Shown here one piece after another: positions 30,619-41,583 of a DNA stretch of 64,000 nucleotides. Made by a program: the position numbers and the translations under genes. The notes beneath the pieces are model-generated. The model was not told where the DNA came from and did not search any database. It worked only from the letters and a program-made list of their open reading frames with translations. This stretch comes from Macrocybe gigantea (lineage: Eukaryota; Basidiomycota; Agaricomycetes; Agaricales; Callistosporiaceae): NCBI GenBank assembly GCA_011319805.1, contig SJRY01000270.1, forward strand, positions 248,001-312,000, read 5' to 3'. Positions within the stretch are counted from its first letter, which is position 1; every line of letters starts with the position of its first letter.

Positions 30619-31345
30619 CTAGCGACCGTCAGGCAAGTTGGGAAGCGGGAAGTTGACTTCCATGTGTTCTCTCTGGAGAGAAAAAAAGCAAAGGCGAGAA
30701 GGGTGAGTTATAAATGCGCATGGATTCAAAAATAGTTTGAGCAAGTCTCTGCTGAATTCACATAATGCCGGAAATGCACCGTTTTCCCAACGCGCGTGAT
30801 CTCCTCGATCTCATCTTTGTGGAGCAAGTCTGGCGACATGTTGTACATGGCCGCAAGCTCTTTGATGTGCCCCACGCTCGAGCTGCTCGTCACACCTATC
30901 ACACCCTGCGCACGGTCCACAGTAGCAGCACCGTCGCTTCGTCGATGTCCTGGCCGGTCTTTTTCGACAGCCGCTCGGCAATTCGCTGCAGAACAGGCTT
31001 CAGGGGCCCGCCGGTGGGATGCCGGATGAGCGGCGTGAGCGGTCCAAAGGACGCCGTGCGAATTCCCTGCTTGGCCTGAAGCTCCAACGATGGCTCGAGA
31101 TGACTAAATACATACGATGAAACTCGACTTGTCGTCGCCCATACCGGTCAGGTTCGCCGAAAGATCGGCCTCGCTGCGCATCGAGCACTCCAGCTTACCT
31201 GATTGACGACGGGGATGTACGTCGCGTCTTTGAGGATCTCCTCAAGGTCCTGCACGTGGAAGTTGCTGACGCCGATGCTCTTCAGCTTGCCCTCCGTCTT
31301 CAAGTCTGCGAGGATCTTTCACATCTGCCGCAGCTCGCCCGGCTT
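30619..31345 (-). pseudogene. aldo-keto reductase pseudogene, N-terminus missing
   Basis: Aldo-keto reductases are NADPH-dependent (alpha/beta)8-barrel enzymes. Minus-strand pieces in order: KILADLKTEGKLKSIGVSNF then DLEEILKDATYIPVVNQ (to 31199), VEFH and SHLEPSLELQAKQGIRTASF (31127 to about 30900), TVLLLWT, then in another frame VIGVTSSSSVGHIKELAAMY and DEIEEITRVGKTVHFRHY. A last 18-codon exon (30672-30619) reads REHMEVNFPLPNLPDGR. The catalytic Asp/Tyr/Lys half is missing, a TGA replaces the expected Trp before KILADL, and at least two one-base shifts interrupt the rest. At about 31370 the gene gives way to sequence shared with kinase-family 5' flanks. Confidence 0.7.
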
Positions 31346-32155
31346 TTGGCGAAGTTCGTGTCAAACCTGCGGAGTTTGAAGCACTCAAGGTCCAGCCAGG
31401 AACAGTGGGTCTTGACGAAAAGGGAGTCCTAGGTGCCGTATCTTATTACACGAAACATGAATCCAACCCTGTAGAATAGAACCTATGGCAATGGGAATCA
31501 AAGGAAATAACATACAGGAATCACTGCAACGAAGACTACAAGAAATTCTCAACGTAAGAAACAGCATACGCCCATCGTCCTTGCTGGACTGAGCGTTTTC
31601 GCTGTTGGGGTAATGCTTTACGGCGTCGGCGCTCTGATGAAGGGATTGGAAATCTTACGACCGGAGGCGTCCTCGAGCGCAACTGTGCACGCCAGAAGAA
31701 ATGGTCAGTCCTCCCGAGCGTTTTCATGTCCTACGTCCGAGGCTCACTGGCACATATTTTGGAACTCATTGCGAGACTAGTGACAACTGTTTCACGTATG
31801 CATACATGTATCCAATACTACCTATGCCATAGTGATTTTCCGCCTCCGATCGACTTTAGATTTATCAACTCAAAATGGAGTGTGAGAGGTGACGAGCTCG
31901 ACATTGTCGGTCATCAGTAAGATTCCTTACGTCGGCCCACCTACGCACCATACTCATAAGACATATTTAGGGAAAGACTAAGCATGAACGTCCAATTGAC
32001 TTTACAATGAGCTCCTTACAATCTGGTGGACGAAAATAGGTGATATCTGACTGTAAAAATAAAGAGAAGAAAGGAGAAACCGTGAATAGAATGACTGCGG
32101 CGCAACCCCGGAACTCGAGAAATTACCGCCCATTATACTGAAGGTGCAATCTTCG
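31346..32155. other. rearranged intergenic sequence
   Basis: Positions 31385-31420 (ggtccagccaggaacagtgg) resemble the 5' flanks of kinase copies B and C. At 31555-31660 (plus) an open stretch codes a membrane-like segment (IVLAGLSVFAVGVMLYGVGA) without a clear start; no gene could be built. Confidence 0.4.
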
Positions 32156-33502
32156 TCAGTCATCTCGAATAACGACAGGTGCAATGAGGAGCGATTCTGG
32201 CGTCATAGAACGAACAACCGCTTCTAGACGGTCTAATGCTTGTTTGGCGTCCGGCCTTTGAAGAGCATTGATGTCAGTCATATCCTGCAAGATCTTATCG
32301 ATCGCAGGAATTGTGCTCTGAACGACGTGACAGTGAGCTGAGAATATCAGTTGAATAAATTGGGAGTACCTACATTGAAATCCGAAAAACTGTTTCCCAA
32401 TTGCCAAATGTCTAATTTGAAGGGGTTATAGGGTTCGCCAGATGTTATCTCGGGGGCAAGAGGGTGGGCATAAGTCTCAGGATCAGTAGTCGAGCCACCG
32501 AGAGGGTACCCCACTGAGACCCGTTCAGTCTCAGAACAATTGTAAGGAAATTCTACGGCGAATTCGAAGTCAATTAGATAGACTCGAGGATGCGAGGGAG
32601 AAGTCTTCATCGCCAAAAGGGACTCAGGGTGCCATTGGACAACGAAATTGTCGCGAAACGCATCCTTAAGTTTCAGACTCAGATGCGTACTTATTAGACG
32701 AATATGTATAAAATACTTACGCGATGCGCAATACCCAAGTCATGGACATATACAAGAGCCTTGAGCTATGCTTTAACCAGCATATTCAACGCAATGTGAG
32801 GGAATGGTATACCTTACCTCCAGCATTTGTCAACAACGTCGCCGACAGAATTTTTGGTCCAGGAACCATAAGCCTCGCTCATTTTGGCACCCACCTTCGG
32901 AAAAACACCAAAAATGATGTCTTCGAATTGGAATTCGGAAAGCATGGGAAGAACATGGTTATTGGAATACAAGCTGTTCTTCCCTGTGGCGATTTTTCTG
33001 AGCATTTTGAGGTGGTCATGCCCCTCGCTTCCAATGACAATCACGCGAATCACGACATCAAGCCCTTCACGTGTACGGGCAGCTCGTGAGAGACCATTCT
33101 ATTCAAACATTAGTTACAATGGAAACGAGCATACAGATTCAGCACGAACAGTGTAAGCAAATCGACGAAGTCGGCCGACATGTCCTGGTCTATCTGAAGC
33201 AGTTCATTCAGGAATAGCATAGCCATATCCGCTCAATGCCGGATAGGTGAGATCAGGAGACTCGAGAGTGGTCGAATGAGCGACAGGCCAGAGAGTAAGA
33301 CCTCCTTCTCGGAACACCGAGTCTAAACCATTCCAGATTTGTTCATGTTCCTCTAGAGTCTCTCCTGGGATTCTCCAGACATCGAGATTTGGAGGAAGCT
33401 GAATATAGTATAAAATATCAAGTAGAACAGCAAGAAAGGGAGGAGGGCACATCTTCCATTGGGTGTCTTGTCTTTTTCTGTGTGAAGAGATTCTGTGGAA
33501 TG
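32156..33502 (-). pseudogene. kinase-like family copy C, main part, split by the gypsy element
   Basis: Minus strand. It begins at the gypsy target site (33502) with HRISSHRKRQDTQWK, the cytosolic side of the anchor, then LPPNLDVWRIPGETLEEHEQ and GYGYAIPE. There a TGA replaces the CGA (Arg) of copy B. Downstream are IRVIVIGSEGHDHLKMLRK, NSLYSNNHVLPMLSEF, HR|DAFRDNFVVQW (HRD across an intron), YLIDFEFAVEFPYN, FKLDIWQLGNSFSDF and DALQRPDAKQALDRLE-like ends. The first exon lies beyond the transposon at 40016-40093. Two stops plus the insertion make it non-functional. Confidence 0.75.
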
Positions 33503-33822
33503 TGTTACAGACACCGCCCAAAGGACTATTCATTTTCTTATCTTATCTTTCCCACATCCCTTATCTCCCCCATCATGCTGCGCAGCGCGCAGCCATCGAG
33601 TCATCCCACTTCCCTAGTCATCCTGAGTCATCTCCTTCCAGTCTTACTCATCCGCAGTCCACAGCATTGCGCAGCCCATGGTCCGTGCTCGAGTACTGTA
33701 ATGTATATAAGGACTCCCAGATGTACCAGTAGCGCTAGGCTTAATATTCCTTTTGCCATCATCTCAAGACCACTCTTGCACTTAGTCTGCCCGAGTCCTT
33801 CTGAGATTCGTCTAGCCTAACA
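33503..33822 (+). repeat. 5' LTR of the gypsy element
   Basis: 320 bp. It contains TATATAA at 33704-33710. About 30 nt further, at 33737, begins aggcttaatat, which pairs with the primer site after the LTR and so probably marks the transcript start. Confidence 0.95.
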
Positions 33823-33824
33823 AG

Positions 33825-33835
33825 ATATTAAGCCT
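33825..33835 (+). promoter_or_regulatory. self-priming primer binding site
   Basis: atattaagcct, two bases after the LTR, is the exact 11-nt reverse complement of 33737-33747 in the LTR, the expected 5' end of the transcript. This is the arrangement known from Tf1 of fission yeast. Confidence 0.7.
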
Positions 33836-34388
33836 CGTCGAGACTCGCTCAGACTCACACACACACCACGTCACGCTTTATCAAAGACTTGATCAACATT
33901 CGACGACAAGCAGTCGCCGACCCAGTGAGCACTAGCACGAGCGACGAGAGCACTTGGCTCAGAGAAGTAGACCAGACATTGCAGTCCACGCCATTCGCAG
34001 AGACAGTCCACGCCACCCGCAGAGACACTAGCAATCCAAACAAATGAAAGAGAGAGTGCACGCCTACACCAAGTAGCGACGACGAAGAACAGGCATTTCT
34101 GAGAGAGTTTGCCTTCACCACCACAGACGAGCCCGCTGAGATCCTCAGCAAAGGAGCAGCACAACTCATTGCAGAACTTTTCCTAGAAGGAGAATATGGG
34201 ATAAGCCCAGAAGAGCTGTGGTCAGACCAGAATCTTCTTGCCGAAGAAGAGGACGAACCCATCCGCAAGAAAACGAGAGAAGAACAAACACAAGCCCGAG
34301 ACTTTAGGTGACAACAGATCGAGAACTATAATCGCCGAACACAGGAGGAAGACATACTGATACAAAGAGGGCACGACGCACAGAGCAT

Positions 34389-35640
34389 ATGACAGAACCA
34401 ACGAGAACGACACCAGAGTCAAGGACACACAGGAATGAAACCGCTGAATCCCTTCAGAAGACCAATCTGCCGAAGCACTGCATAAGGAGAGAATCGCACC
34501 ACCGTGGCGAAAGTAAGCAACAGCGACTGGGACGAATACTATCGGTGGAGGGAGCGAAAAGGATTACCAAAGACAAACGGACCGACCGCCGCAGAGTGGG
34601 CCGATTTTGAACAAGCTTGTAGAATCGCAGGAGTCGACCTAGACTACTGGAAAGAACAGAGAGAGGAGCGAAGACAGAAACAGCTCCAAGAACAGCAAGC
34701 CCAAGTACAAGCACAGCAGACCCAAGAACAACAGACCAGGAACAGGAAGACCAAGACCAAGAGAACGACGAAGAAAACCCCCAAAGGATAATGACAGAAT
34801 ACAAGGGAATCATCGCCGACCCGAAATCCTTTACAGGAGATCGAACGTCCTTCGATATTTGGTGGAGAAAGATGAAACTCTACATAACCGCACATGGAGA
34901 CCTCACGGATACACAGAAGATTGGAGCGGTCCTGTCTAGAATGACTGACGGACCCGGAGCCCACTGGGCGTCAAAGAAGATCGACACCACTACCAACCAA
35001 AGCACATGGGCCAACTTCATAACCGAGATAGAGACACGATTCAGCAACGTCATGTCACCATCACAAGCAGGAAGCAAACTATTCAATATCAGACAGGGAA
35101 ACCGACCCATCGACGAATTCTGGATGAATTCGTAGACCTCGCAGGGAAAGCAGGAATGACAGGAACAGCCCCTCGTTTCCTACTCAAGAAGAGCTTAAAC
35201 TGAAGGACAGCAGAAGCCGTACACTCAATCTCCACACTTCCAACAGATGGAGATGAATATATCAAGACAGTTCGAGCGATTGGACGAAACATCGATGAAC
35301 ACAGAAATGTGATGAGAGGAGAATTCACAAGCAATCAGCGCAAGACCAGAAATCCAAGCCGAGGAGCAGGACAGGCCATGGAAGTCGACAAAGTACGAAG
35401 CAATAACTGCTTCAACTGTAATAAACCAGGACACATCTCACGAAACTGCCCGGAACCATGAAAAGGAGCAGCAAATGTCACATGTTTCAATTGTGGCTTA
35501 AAGGGACACTATGCACGAAACTGCAAGAAGAAGAAGAAAGGAAAATCCCGGGTCAGAGAAGTGAAAGAAGAAGAAAGAGAGGACGAAGAAGACAAGGATG
35601 AAGAAAGCTCTGACAAAGAGGGTTTTGCCGAAGGGTCCAA
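34389..35640 (+). pseudogene. gypsy gag region
   Basis: An upstream frame (about 34504-34791) codes a charged, Gln-rich segment and overlaps the ATG of the next frame (34791). That one carries a retroviral-type Gag core (MTEYKGIIADPKSFTGDRTS, then WANFITEIETRFSNVM). It breaks at 35135 and resumes in another frame. Two CCHC zinc knuckles follow, CFNCNKPGHISRNC (35412-35453) and CFNCGLKGHYARNC (35484-35525), separated by an in-frame TGA. A Lys/Glu-rich tail ends at 35640. Confidence 0.8.
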
Positions 35641-35829
35641 CTAGGAGGTGCTAAATCGCGACCCATACAACTGAAACAGACTCGCTTCGATACCGGATGT
35701 AGATCATCCCATACTCTGAAATACACCATTCCGCCAAGCGATCTGAAGCACCAAGAAAAACCATCCAAGGGGACAAACCACCAAAGAGGAAAGAGCTCGC
35801 AGTACCAGCAAGGATACGAACCTGAAAAG

Positions 35830-38800
35830 GAATCACAACGATAACACCAGAAGTTGATAGCGGAGCGGATAGGACCTGCATCAACACCGCGATAGTAGCA
35901 AAAACAGGACTGAAGACACGACGAATCAAGAAGATTCCCATCATAAATGCAGACGGATCACCCAATCGTCAGAAAACAGCAGACCGAGTAGCGGAGGTCC
36001 ACATCGACATTAAAGGACACAAGGAGCACATGGAAGCCATCGTACTCGACATCGGAAAAACTGACATGCTACTAGGACATGATTGGCTTGTCTACCACAA
36101 CCCAACAATCAAATGGAGGACAGGAGAAATTGTCTTTGACAGATGCCCCAAAACATGCAAAATAAACCACCAGACGATCAAGATACAGAAGGTGGCTGAA
36201 CCAGCGAAAACCACAGCCAGCGACAAGACAGGAACCCAGATACCCCCATATCTGATCAGATTCAAACACCTCTTCAAGGAGAAGAACTTTGATCACCTAC
36301 CAGACCACAAAGAATGGGACCATGAAATAAACTTAACGAAGGATGCACCCAAAACGATACCGAGCAAGGTCTACCCGATGACACAGAAAGAGCTAGAGGA
36401 ACTAGATGCCTTCGTCGAAGAAGGATTACGAACAGGAAAAATACGCCCATCGAAATCACCTTACGCAGCACCCTGCTTCTTTCGCAATAAGAAGGATGGA
36501 AGCAAGCGACTCATCCAAGACTACTGGGAAATAAACAAATATACAGTCAAGGACAAGTTTCCACTACCACGCATCAGCGAGCTCCTCGACGTACTACAAG
36601 GAGCAAAGTACTTTAGCAAGATCGATATTATCTGGGGGTACAATAACGTGCGCATTCGGAAAGGGGACGAATGGAAGGCAGCCTTCCTAACAGCAAGAGG
36701 ACTCTTCAAACCGACAGTCATGTATTTTGGGCAGTGCAACACACCAGGCACTTTTAGCCAAATGATGGCGAGCCTCTTCCAAGACCAAATATGAAGAAGA
36801 GCATGCATAATCTATATGGACGACATCATAATCATCGGACGAACACGAGAGGAACTCCAAAAGAACACCATAGAAGTCATGGAAATACTGAACAAGAACG
36901 ACCTATTCATCAAAGGACCGAAATGCATCTGGGAATCATCGAAAGTCCCAGTACTAGGATACATCGTAGGAGAAGGGAAGGTAGAAATGGAACCAGAAAA
37001 GATCACAGCCGTACAATCCTGGCCAACCCCAAAGACAAAGAAAGAACCACAAAAGTTCTTGGGATTCACGAACTTTTACCGACGATTCATCAAGGGGTAT
37101 GCAAAGGTCGCTAAACCCCTGACGGAGTTGACTGGAAACAAAACATTCCAGTGGACAGACAAGCAACAAGGTGCTTTCAAAGAACTGATCCAACATATAA
37201 CCTCAGCACCCATTCTAGCACTACCACAGACAGAAGGAAAATTCCGAGTCGAAACGGACGCCTCAGGATATGCCATTGGAGCGGTACTATCACAACAGCA
37301 GAAAGGACTATGGCATCCGATCGCATTCATCTCGAGATGCATGACCCCAGTGGAACAAAACTATGAAATCTATGACAAGGAACTTCTTGCGATAATGGTC
37401 GCACTAAAGACATGGAGACAATACCTCCTCGAAGCTCAAGAGAAGTTCGAAATATTGACGGATCACAAGAACCTATCATACTTCCGGAAGCCGCAGCGAC
37501 TCAATTCGAGACAGATTGGCTGGTACCTGAAATTACAAGAATACAACTACGAACTACGACACGTACCAGGAAAGGCGAATGGAAAAGCGGATGTCCTGTC
37601 ACGGATGGCAGGATATGAAGAAAACCTAGCAGAGAAGGACGACATACAAATGATCAAAGAAGCAGCATTCATTCGACATCTGGAAGAGAATAATGAACGA
37701 GACTTCAAATTTATGATGTTCAAGGACGAACACCCACGGAAAGAAGAAGCAGAAAATAACGAAACAATACAAACAAGAGGAATCACGATGATCGAATCCT
37801 CAAGGATAGAACAATTCAACAATGCACACGAAGGGAGACAATCGTAACAACAGGACTGAAGGAAAAACCACACTGGTTCACAGAAGACGACCACATCATA
37901 TACGCAGGAGGAAAAATCTATGTTCCTCCAGACAACAAACTGAAGGAAAACATCATGTTTGAACACCACGACACACCCATCGGAGGACACCCAGGACAAT
38001 ACCGCATGCACGAGCTCATAAGCCATACCTATTGGTGGCCATCAATGCTAACAGACATCAAGAAGTATGTCAATGGATGCGAAACATGTCAGCGAAACAA
38101 AATCATCCGACAAAAGAAACATGCACCCCTGCACCCGCATGAAGTCCCACAGCAACCATGGGAAGATATCGGAGTAGATCTCATAGGACCGCTACCTAAC
38201 TCGAATGGCTTTAATGCCATCGCCGCAGTCACAGACCGCCTGACCAAGATGATCCACCTAGTTCCCACAAAGACCGAACTCACAGCAGAAGGTCTCGCAT
38301 GACTATACCGAGACAACGTGTGGCGGCTTCATGGAATCCATGAAAGATCATCAGTGATCGAGGACCCCAGTTCGCAGCACGATTCATGACAGCACTTCTA
38401 AAATTACTCGGAACAAAGCAAAACCTATCAACAGCCTATCACCCACAGACAGATGGACAGGTGGAGCGATCCCACCAAGAAACGGAAGCCTTCCTCAGAA
38501 GCTTCACAAACAACCTACAGGACGATTGGGCAGAATGGATAGCAATCGCAGAGTACCAATACAATGACAAAGCACACCAGGGAACGAAGGAGACACCATT
38601 CTACCTCAACTATGGAATGCACCCCTGGAAGGGAGAGCCGCAGACGACAGAAGGGAATAACCCCGCAGCAAAAGACTTCGTCAAAAGAATGAGCCAAATA
38701 CGAAAGGAAGCAAATGCCGCGCTGCAATATGCACAAACACGAGCCAAAGACAATTATGACGCGAGACGAAAACCTGCCCGTGAATACAAGAAAGGAGATA

Positions 38801-39215
38801 GAGTATGGCTAGAAGCCACCAATATCACAGTCAATCGACCATCAAAGAAGTTATCGGCACTCCGATACGGACCGTTCAAGGTGGTTGAAAAGAAAGGAGC
38901 CTCGGCATATCGCCTGGAACTCCCAGCATCATGGCAGCTGATACACCCCGTGTTCAATGAAACACTGCTCACGCCTTACAAAGGACCCCGTTTCAAGATA
39001 CAAGAGCGACCATCACCACTACCCCCTGAAATCATAAATGATGAAGAAGAGTACGAGATAGAAGAGATCCTAAAAAGGAAGAAACAAGGGAGGGGACACT
39101 ATTCCTGGTCAAATGGAAAGGATACGGACACGAAGAGAACACATGGATCAAAGAGAAGGAGCTGGGGAATGCGCAGCAAGCTCTAGACCACTTCCTAAAG
39201 AAGACTGCGAACCAG
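35830..39215 (+). pseudogene. gypsy pol: protease, RT, RNase H, integrase, chromodomain
   Basis: Protease active site DSGADRT at 35856. Reverse transcriptase includes LPLPRISELLDVLQGAKYF and IYMDDIIIIGR (YMDD at 36811-36822); a TGA at 36792 breaks it just before. RNase H spans roughly 37140-37600 (ETDASGYAIGAVLSQ, EIYDKELLAIMVALKTWRQY, TDHKNLSYF). Integrase has the HHCC zinc finger (HHDTPIGGHPGQ...CETCQRNK, 37960-38100), the core (DLIGPLPNSNGFNAIAAVTD) and AYHPQTDGQVERSHQE, with a TGA at 38300 and a frame change near 38330. A chromodomain follows at about 39045-39215 (YEIEEILKRKKQGRG, then WKGYGHEENTW in a shifted frame). Not functional as written. Confidence 0.85.
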
Positions 39216-39227
39216 GATAAAAGGATC

Positions 39228-39658
39228 ATGACAAGAGGGAAGAAGACCAAAAATCACTTCATGACCACCAACGCCCCCATCAGCATCGACAGCAGCAGGG
39301 CAGCCGCGCACCTACCCCCAACCGCCCAAGCGACCTCGAGAATCTGGCAAGGATTCTCAATGCTAGCGACTACATGGACCCCCTCGCCATCACACTCGGC
39401 GCATATATGCGCTATGTTATGACCATCCGCACGCACCTCTGGACCGGGAGAACCCCTGATGGGACCGGCCCCACTGCAGCTGAACGTATCGCGCTTCGCG
39501 AAGCAATGGAAATGCTTCACACAGAAAACCGGCGACTTAAACTCCTCGCCACCACACTCCACCACATTCGCGCCTATAATGAAGAGCTCATTCATACATG
39601 GGCCCCGCATGCCGCGACCGCCTGGGAGACCAATACTGGGTGGGGACAGCTGGACTAA
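39228..39658 (+). CDS. C-terminal extension after the chromodomain
   Basis: After the chromodomain the frame continues to a stop at 39658 with a helical, His/Thr-rich segment (ASDYMDPLAITLGAYMRYVM, AAERIALREAMEMLHTENRR). It has no similarity I recognise. It probably belongs to the integrase polyprotein. Frame changes make the link to the upstream part uncertain. Confidence 0.45.
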
Positions 39659-39695
39659 GGTTTTTCGCGAGGACGCGAATCTAAAGAGAGGGTGA

Positions 39696-40015
39696 TGTTA
39701 CAGACGCCGCCCAAAGGACTATTCATTTTCTTATCTTATCTTTCCCACATCCCTTATCTCCCCCATCATGCTGCGCAGCGCGCAGCCATCGAGTCATCCC
39801 ACTTCCCTAGTCATCCTGAGTCATCTCCTTCCAGTCTTACTCATCCGCAGTCCACAGCATTGTGCAGCCCATGGTCCGTGCTCGAGTACTGTAATGTATA
39901 TAAGGACTCCCAGATGTACCAGTAGCGCTAGGCTTAATATTCCTTTTGCCATCATCTCAAGACCACTCTTGCACTTAGTCTGCCCGAGTCCTTCTGAGAT
40001 TCGTCTAGCCTAACA
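39696..40015 (+). repeat. 3' LTR of the gypsy element
   Basis: 320 bp, identical to the 5' LTR except for two transitions seen by eye (near LTR positions 12 and about 164). Followed by the target duplication GAATG. Confidence 0.95.
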
Positions 40016-40093
40016 GAATGCCTATGATGAGAGCATAGCTGCCGTCAGAACAATTGCTATAACACTGGAAGCGACAGCTGTAGATGAAGTCAT
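40016..40093 (-). pseudogene. first exon of kinase copy C, beyond the transposon
   Basis: Minus strand from ATG 40093: a membrane anchor (STAVASSVIAIVLTAAMLSS) followed by TAG where copy B has TGG (Trp). Reading on to the target site gives Ala-Phe, which joins His-Arg-Ile on the other side of the element (33502), exactly as in copy B. The 5' flank at 40120-40210 also matches copy B's. Confidence 0.75.
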
Positions 40094-41583
40094 AGTAAGC
40101 TGCTATGAAGTTCAAAGCTGTAGCGTTGAACCGTTTGTGGCGAAGCTCATACTGAACTGGCAGAGTTTCAAGCAATGATGGAAAATCTAGAGTTCAGCCA
40201 GGAACAGTGGGCATTGACTCGGAGACAACCATATGTCTTCTTCAGCCTCATGGCTTTAGATAGGACAGAAAAGCAAGCCTATACAGCGTCAGATGATAGG
40301 TAGGCACTTATTGGGTTATAGAATAACATTTTCTCAAGATCTTCTGTGAGAATCAGATTGGATTCTTACCATGACAAGCATGTACATACCATACATGCAG
40401 TGGTTGACCAGCCAGTTGTCCGTCATGGTGGCAAAAGTCAACTATAGCATTGAGCTATCTAAACCTCACCCGCACACTGGAGAAAATGCAGAGCCCACAC
40501 ACAGCATCAAACTGCTGGTTTTCTTATAGTTCTCAAATTTCACAATTAGAACACCCAGGTTTGTGCAGAGAATCCATTGCTTTATGACTCAACATCTTCT
40601 TTCTCAGGATTGTCTTCCACAGAAAAAAAAATTTCACTTTGCAAGTCCACACTACATGGATATAAAAATCCATCAAATTGTATGGGCTGTTTGAAGTAGG
40701 CCTTGCAGCATCATCTTCCTTATCTGCATTCTTTTCTCTCATGACAACAATGGTCTGTAGCATTAGCATTTCTATAACAGGTTACCTATGCTTAAACCTT
40801 CACTGTGACCAGCATCGCTACAATGCGACCCCTAGACGAACGTTCACTGCTGTTGCTTTACAGGTGTGTCCTCTACGTCCATCAATTCCATCAACCTCTA
40901 GCCAATGGAGCATTTTGCTATGATGACTCACTGGCATAGGGCAACTACATAGTTGTAGTTGGAGGGCAAACCTATGTTGGCCAATTCATATGGCAAATTG
41001 AATCCAGGATAGGAGTATGTGTTCTTATCATTACCTTCTCGGTTCATATGAGCGGTTACTACCAATAATCATCAAATCTTATAGCAGCTTTGATTCGCTG
41101 ATGAAACTACCTACGTAGTTCCTAGGATCCGATGCACACTGGCTGGGTTATTTCATTTGTTTCTTTGTTTCTTGATGTGATAACTTACTTTTTGCAGTGA
41201 CAGGGCCATTTCTGCCACCTCCCCTTAATGAGATTGGAGTTTCCTTGTGAGATGGGATTCCAGCCCTATACAATCTATGCTTCTATATCTGTTTCATTTT
41301 GTATGTAGTGTTCGGTCGGAAGATTATCTGAATGTCATATCGTGGGTTGCAAATAGGAAAGTTAGGCTATGTTGCCTATAGCGGTAGGTTAGCGGAGAAT
41401 TAGGTACGAATTCACCATGACAAAGTCTAGGAGTCCGATTTTAGATGTTAGTAGAATGCACGAAAATGTAATATGCAAAACCAAGACCAGTTGTAAAAAA
41501 AATCCATGCTGGGTACAGCGTGACAGGACAGTTGATATTGGCAAACTAAATAGAATCACAATCATGACGACTTCGAACAATTC
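40094..41583. other. long non-coding stretch
   Basis: Positions 40120-40215 are the kinase-family 5' flank. The rest is AT-rich, full of stops on both strands, with no terminal repeats that I could find. No gene seen. Confidence 0.45.

Larger units (their letters stand above)
33503..40015 (+). mobile_element. Ty3/gypsy chromovirus LTR retrotransposon
   Basis: A complete element of 6513 bp with two 320-bp LTRs (TG...CA) and a perfect 5-bp target duplication GAATG (33498-33502 and 40016-40020). Order gag, protease, reverse transcriptase, RNase H, integrase, chromodomain places it in the chromoviruses. The polypurine tract aaagagagggtga precedes the 3' LTR. Coding strand is strongly A-rich. The LTRs differ at only two positions by eye, indicating a recent insertion, yet several stops and frame changes interrupt the ORFs. 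Confidence 0.95.

Noticed and set aside
39700..39925. Open frame inside the gypsy LTR (also at 33463-33732)
   Set aside because: Both LTRs show it because they are copies; no coding features.
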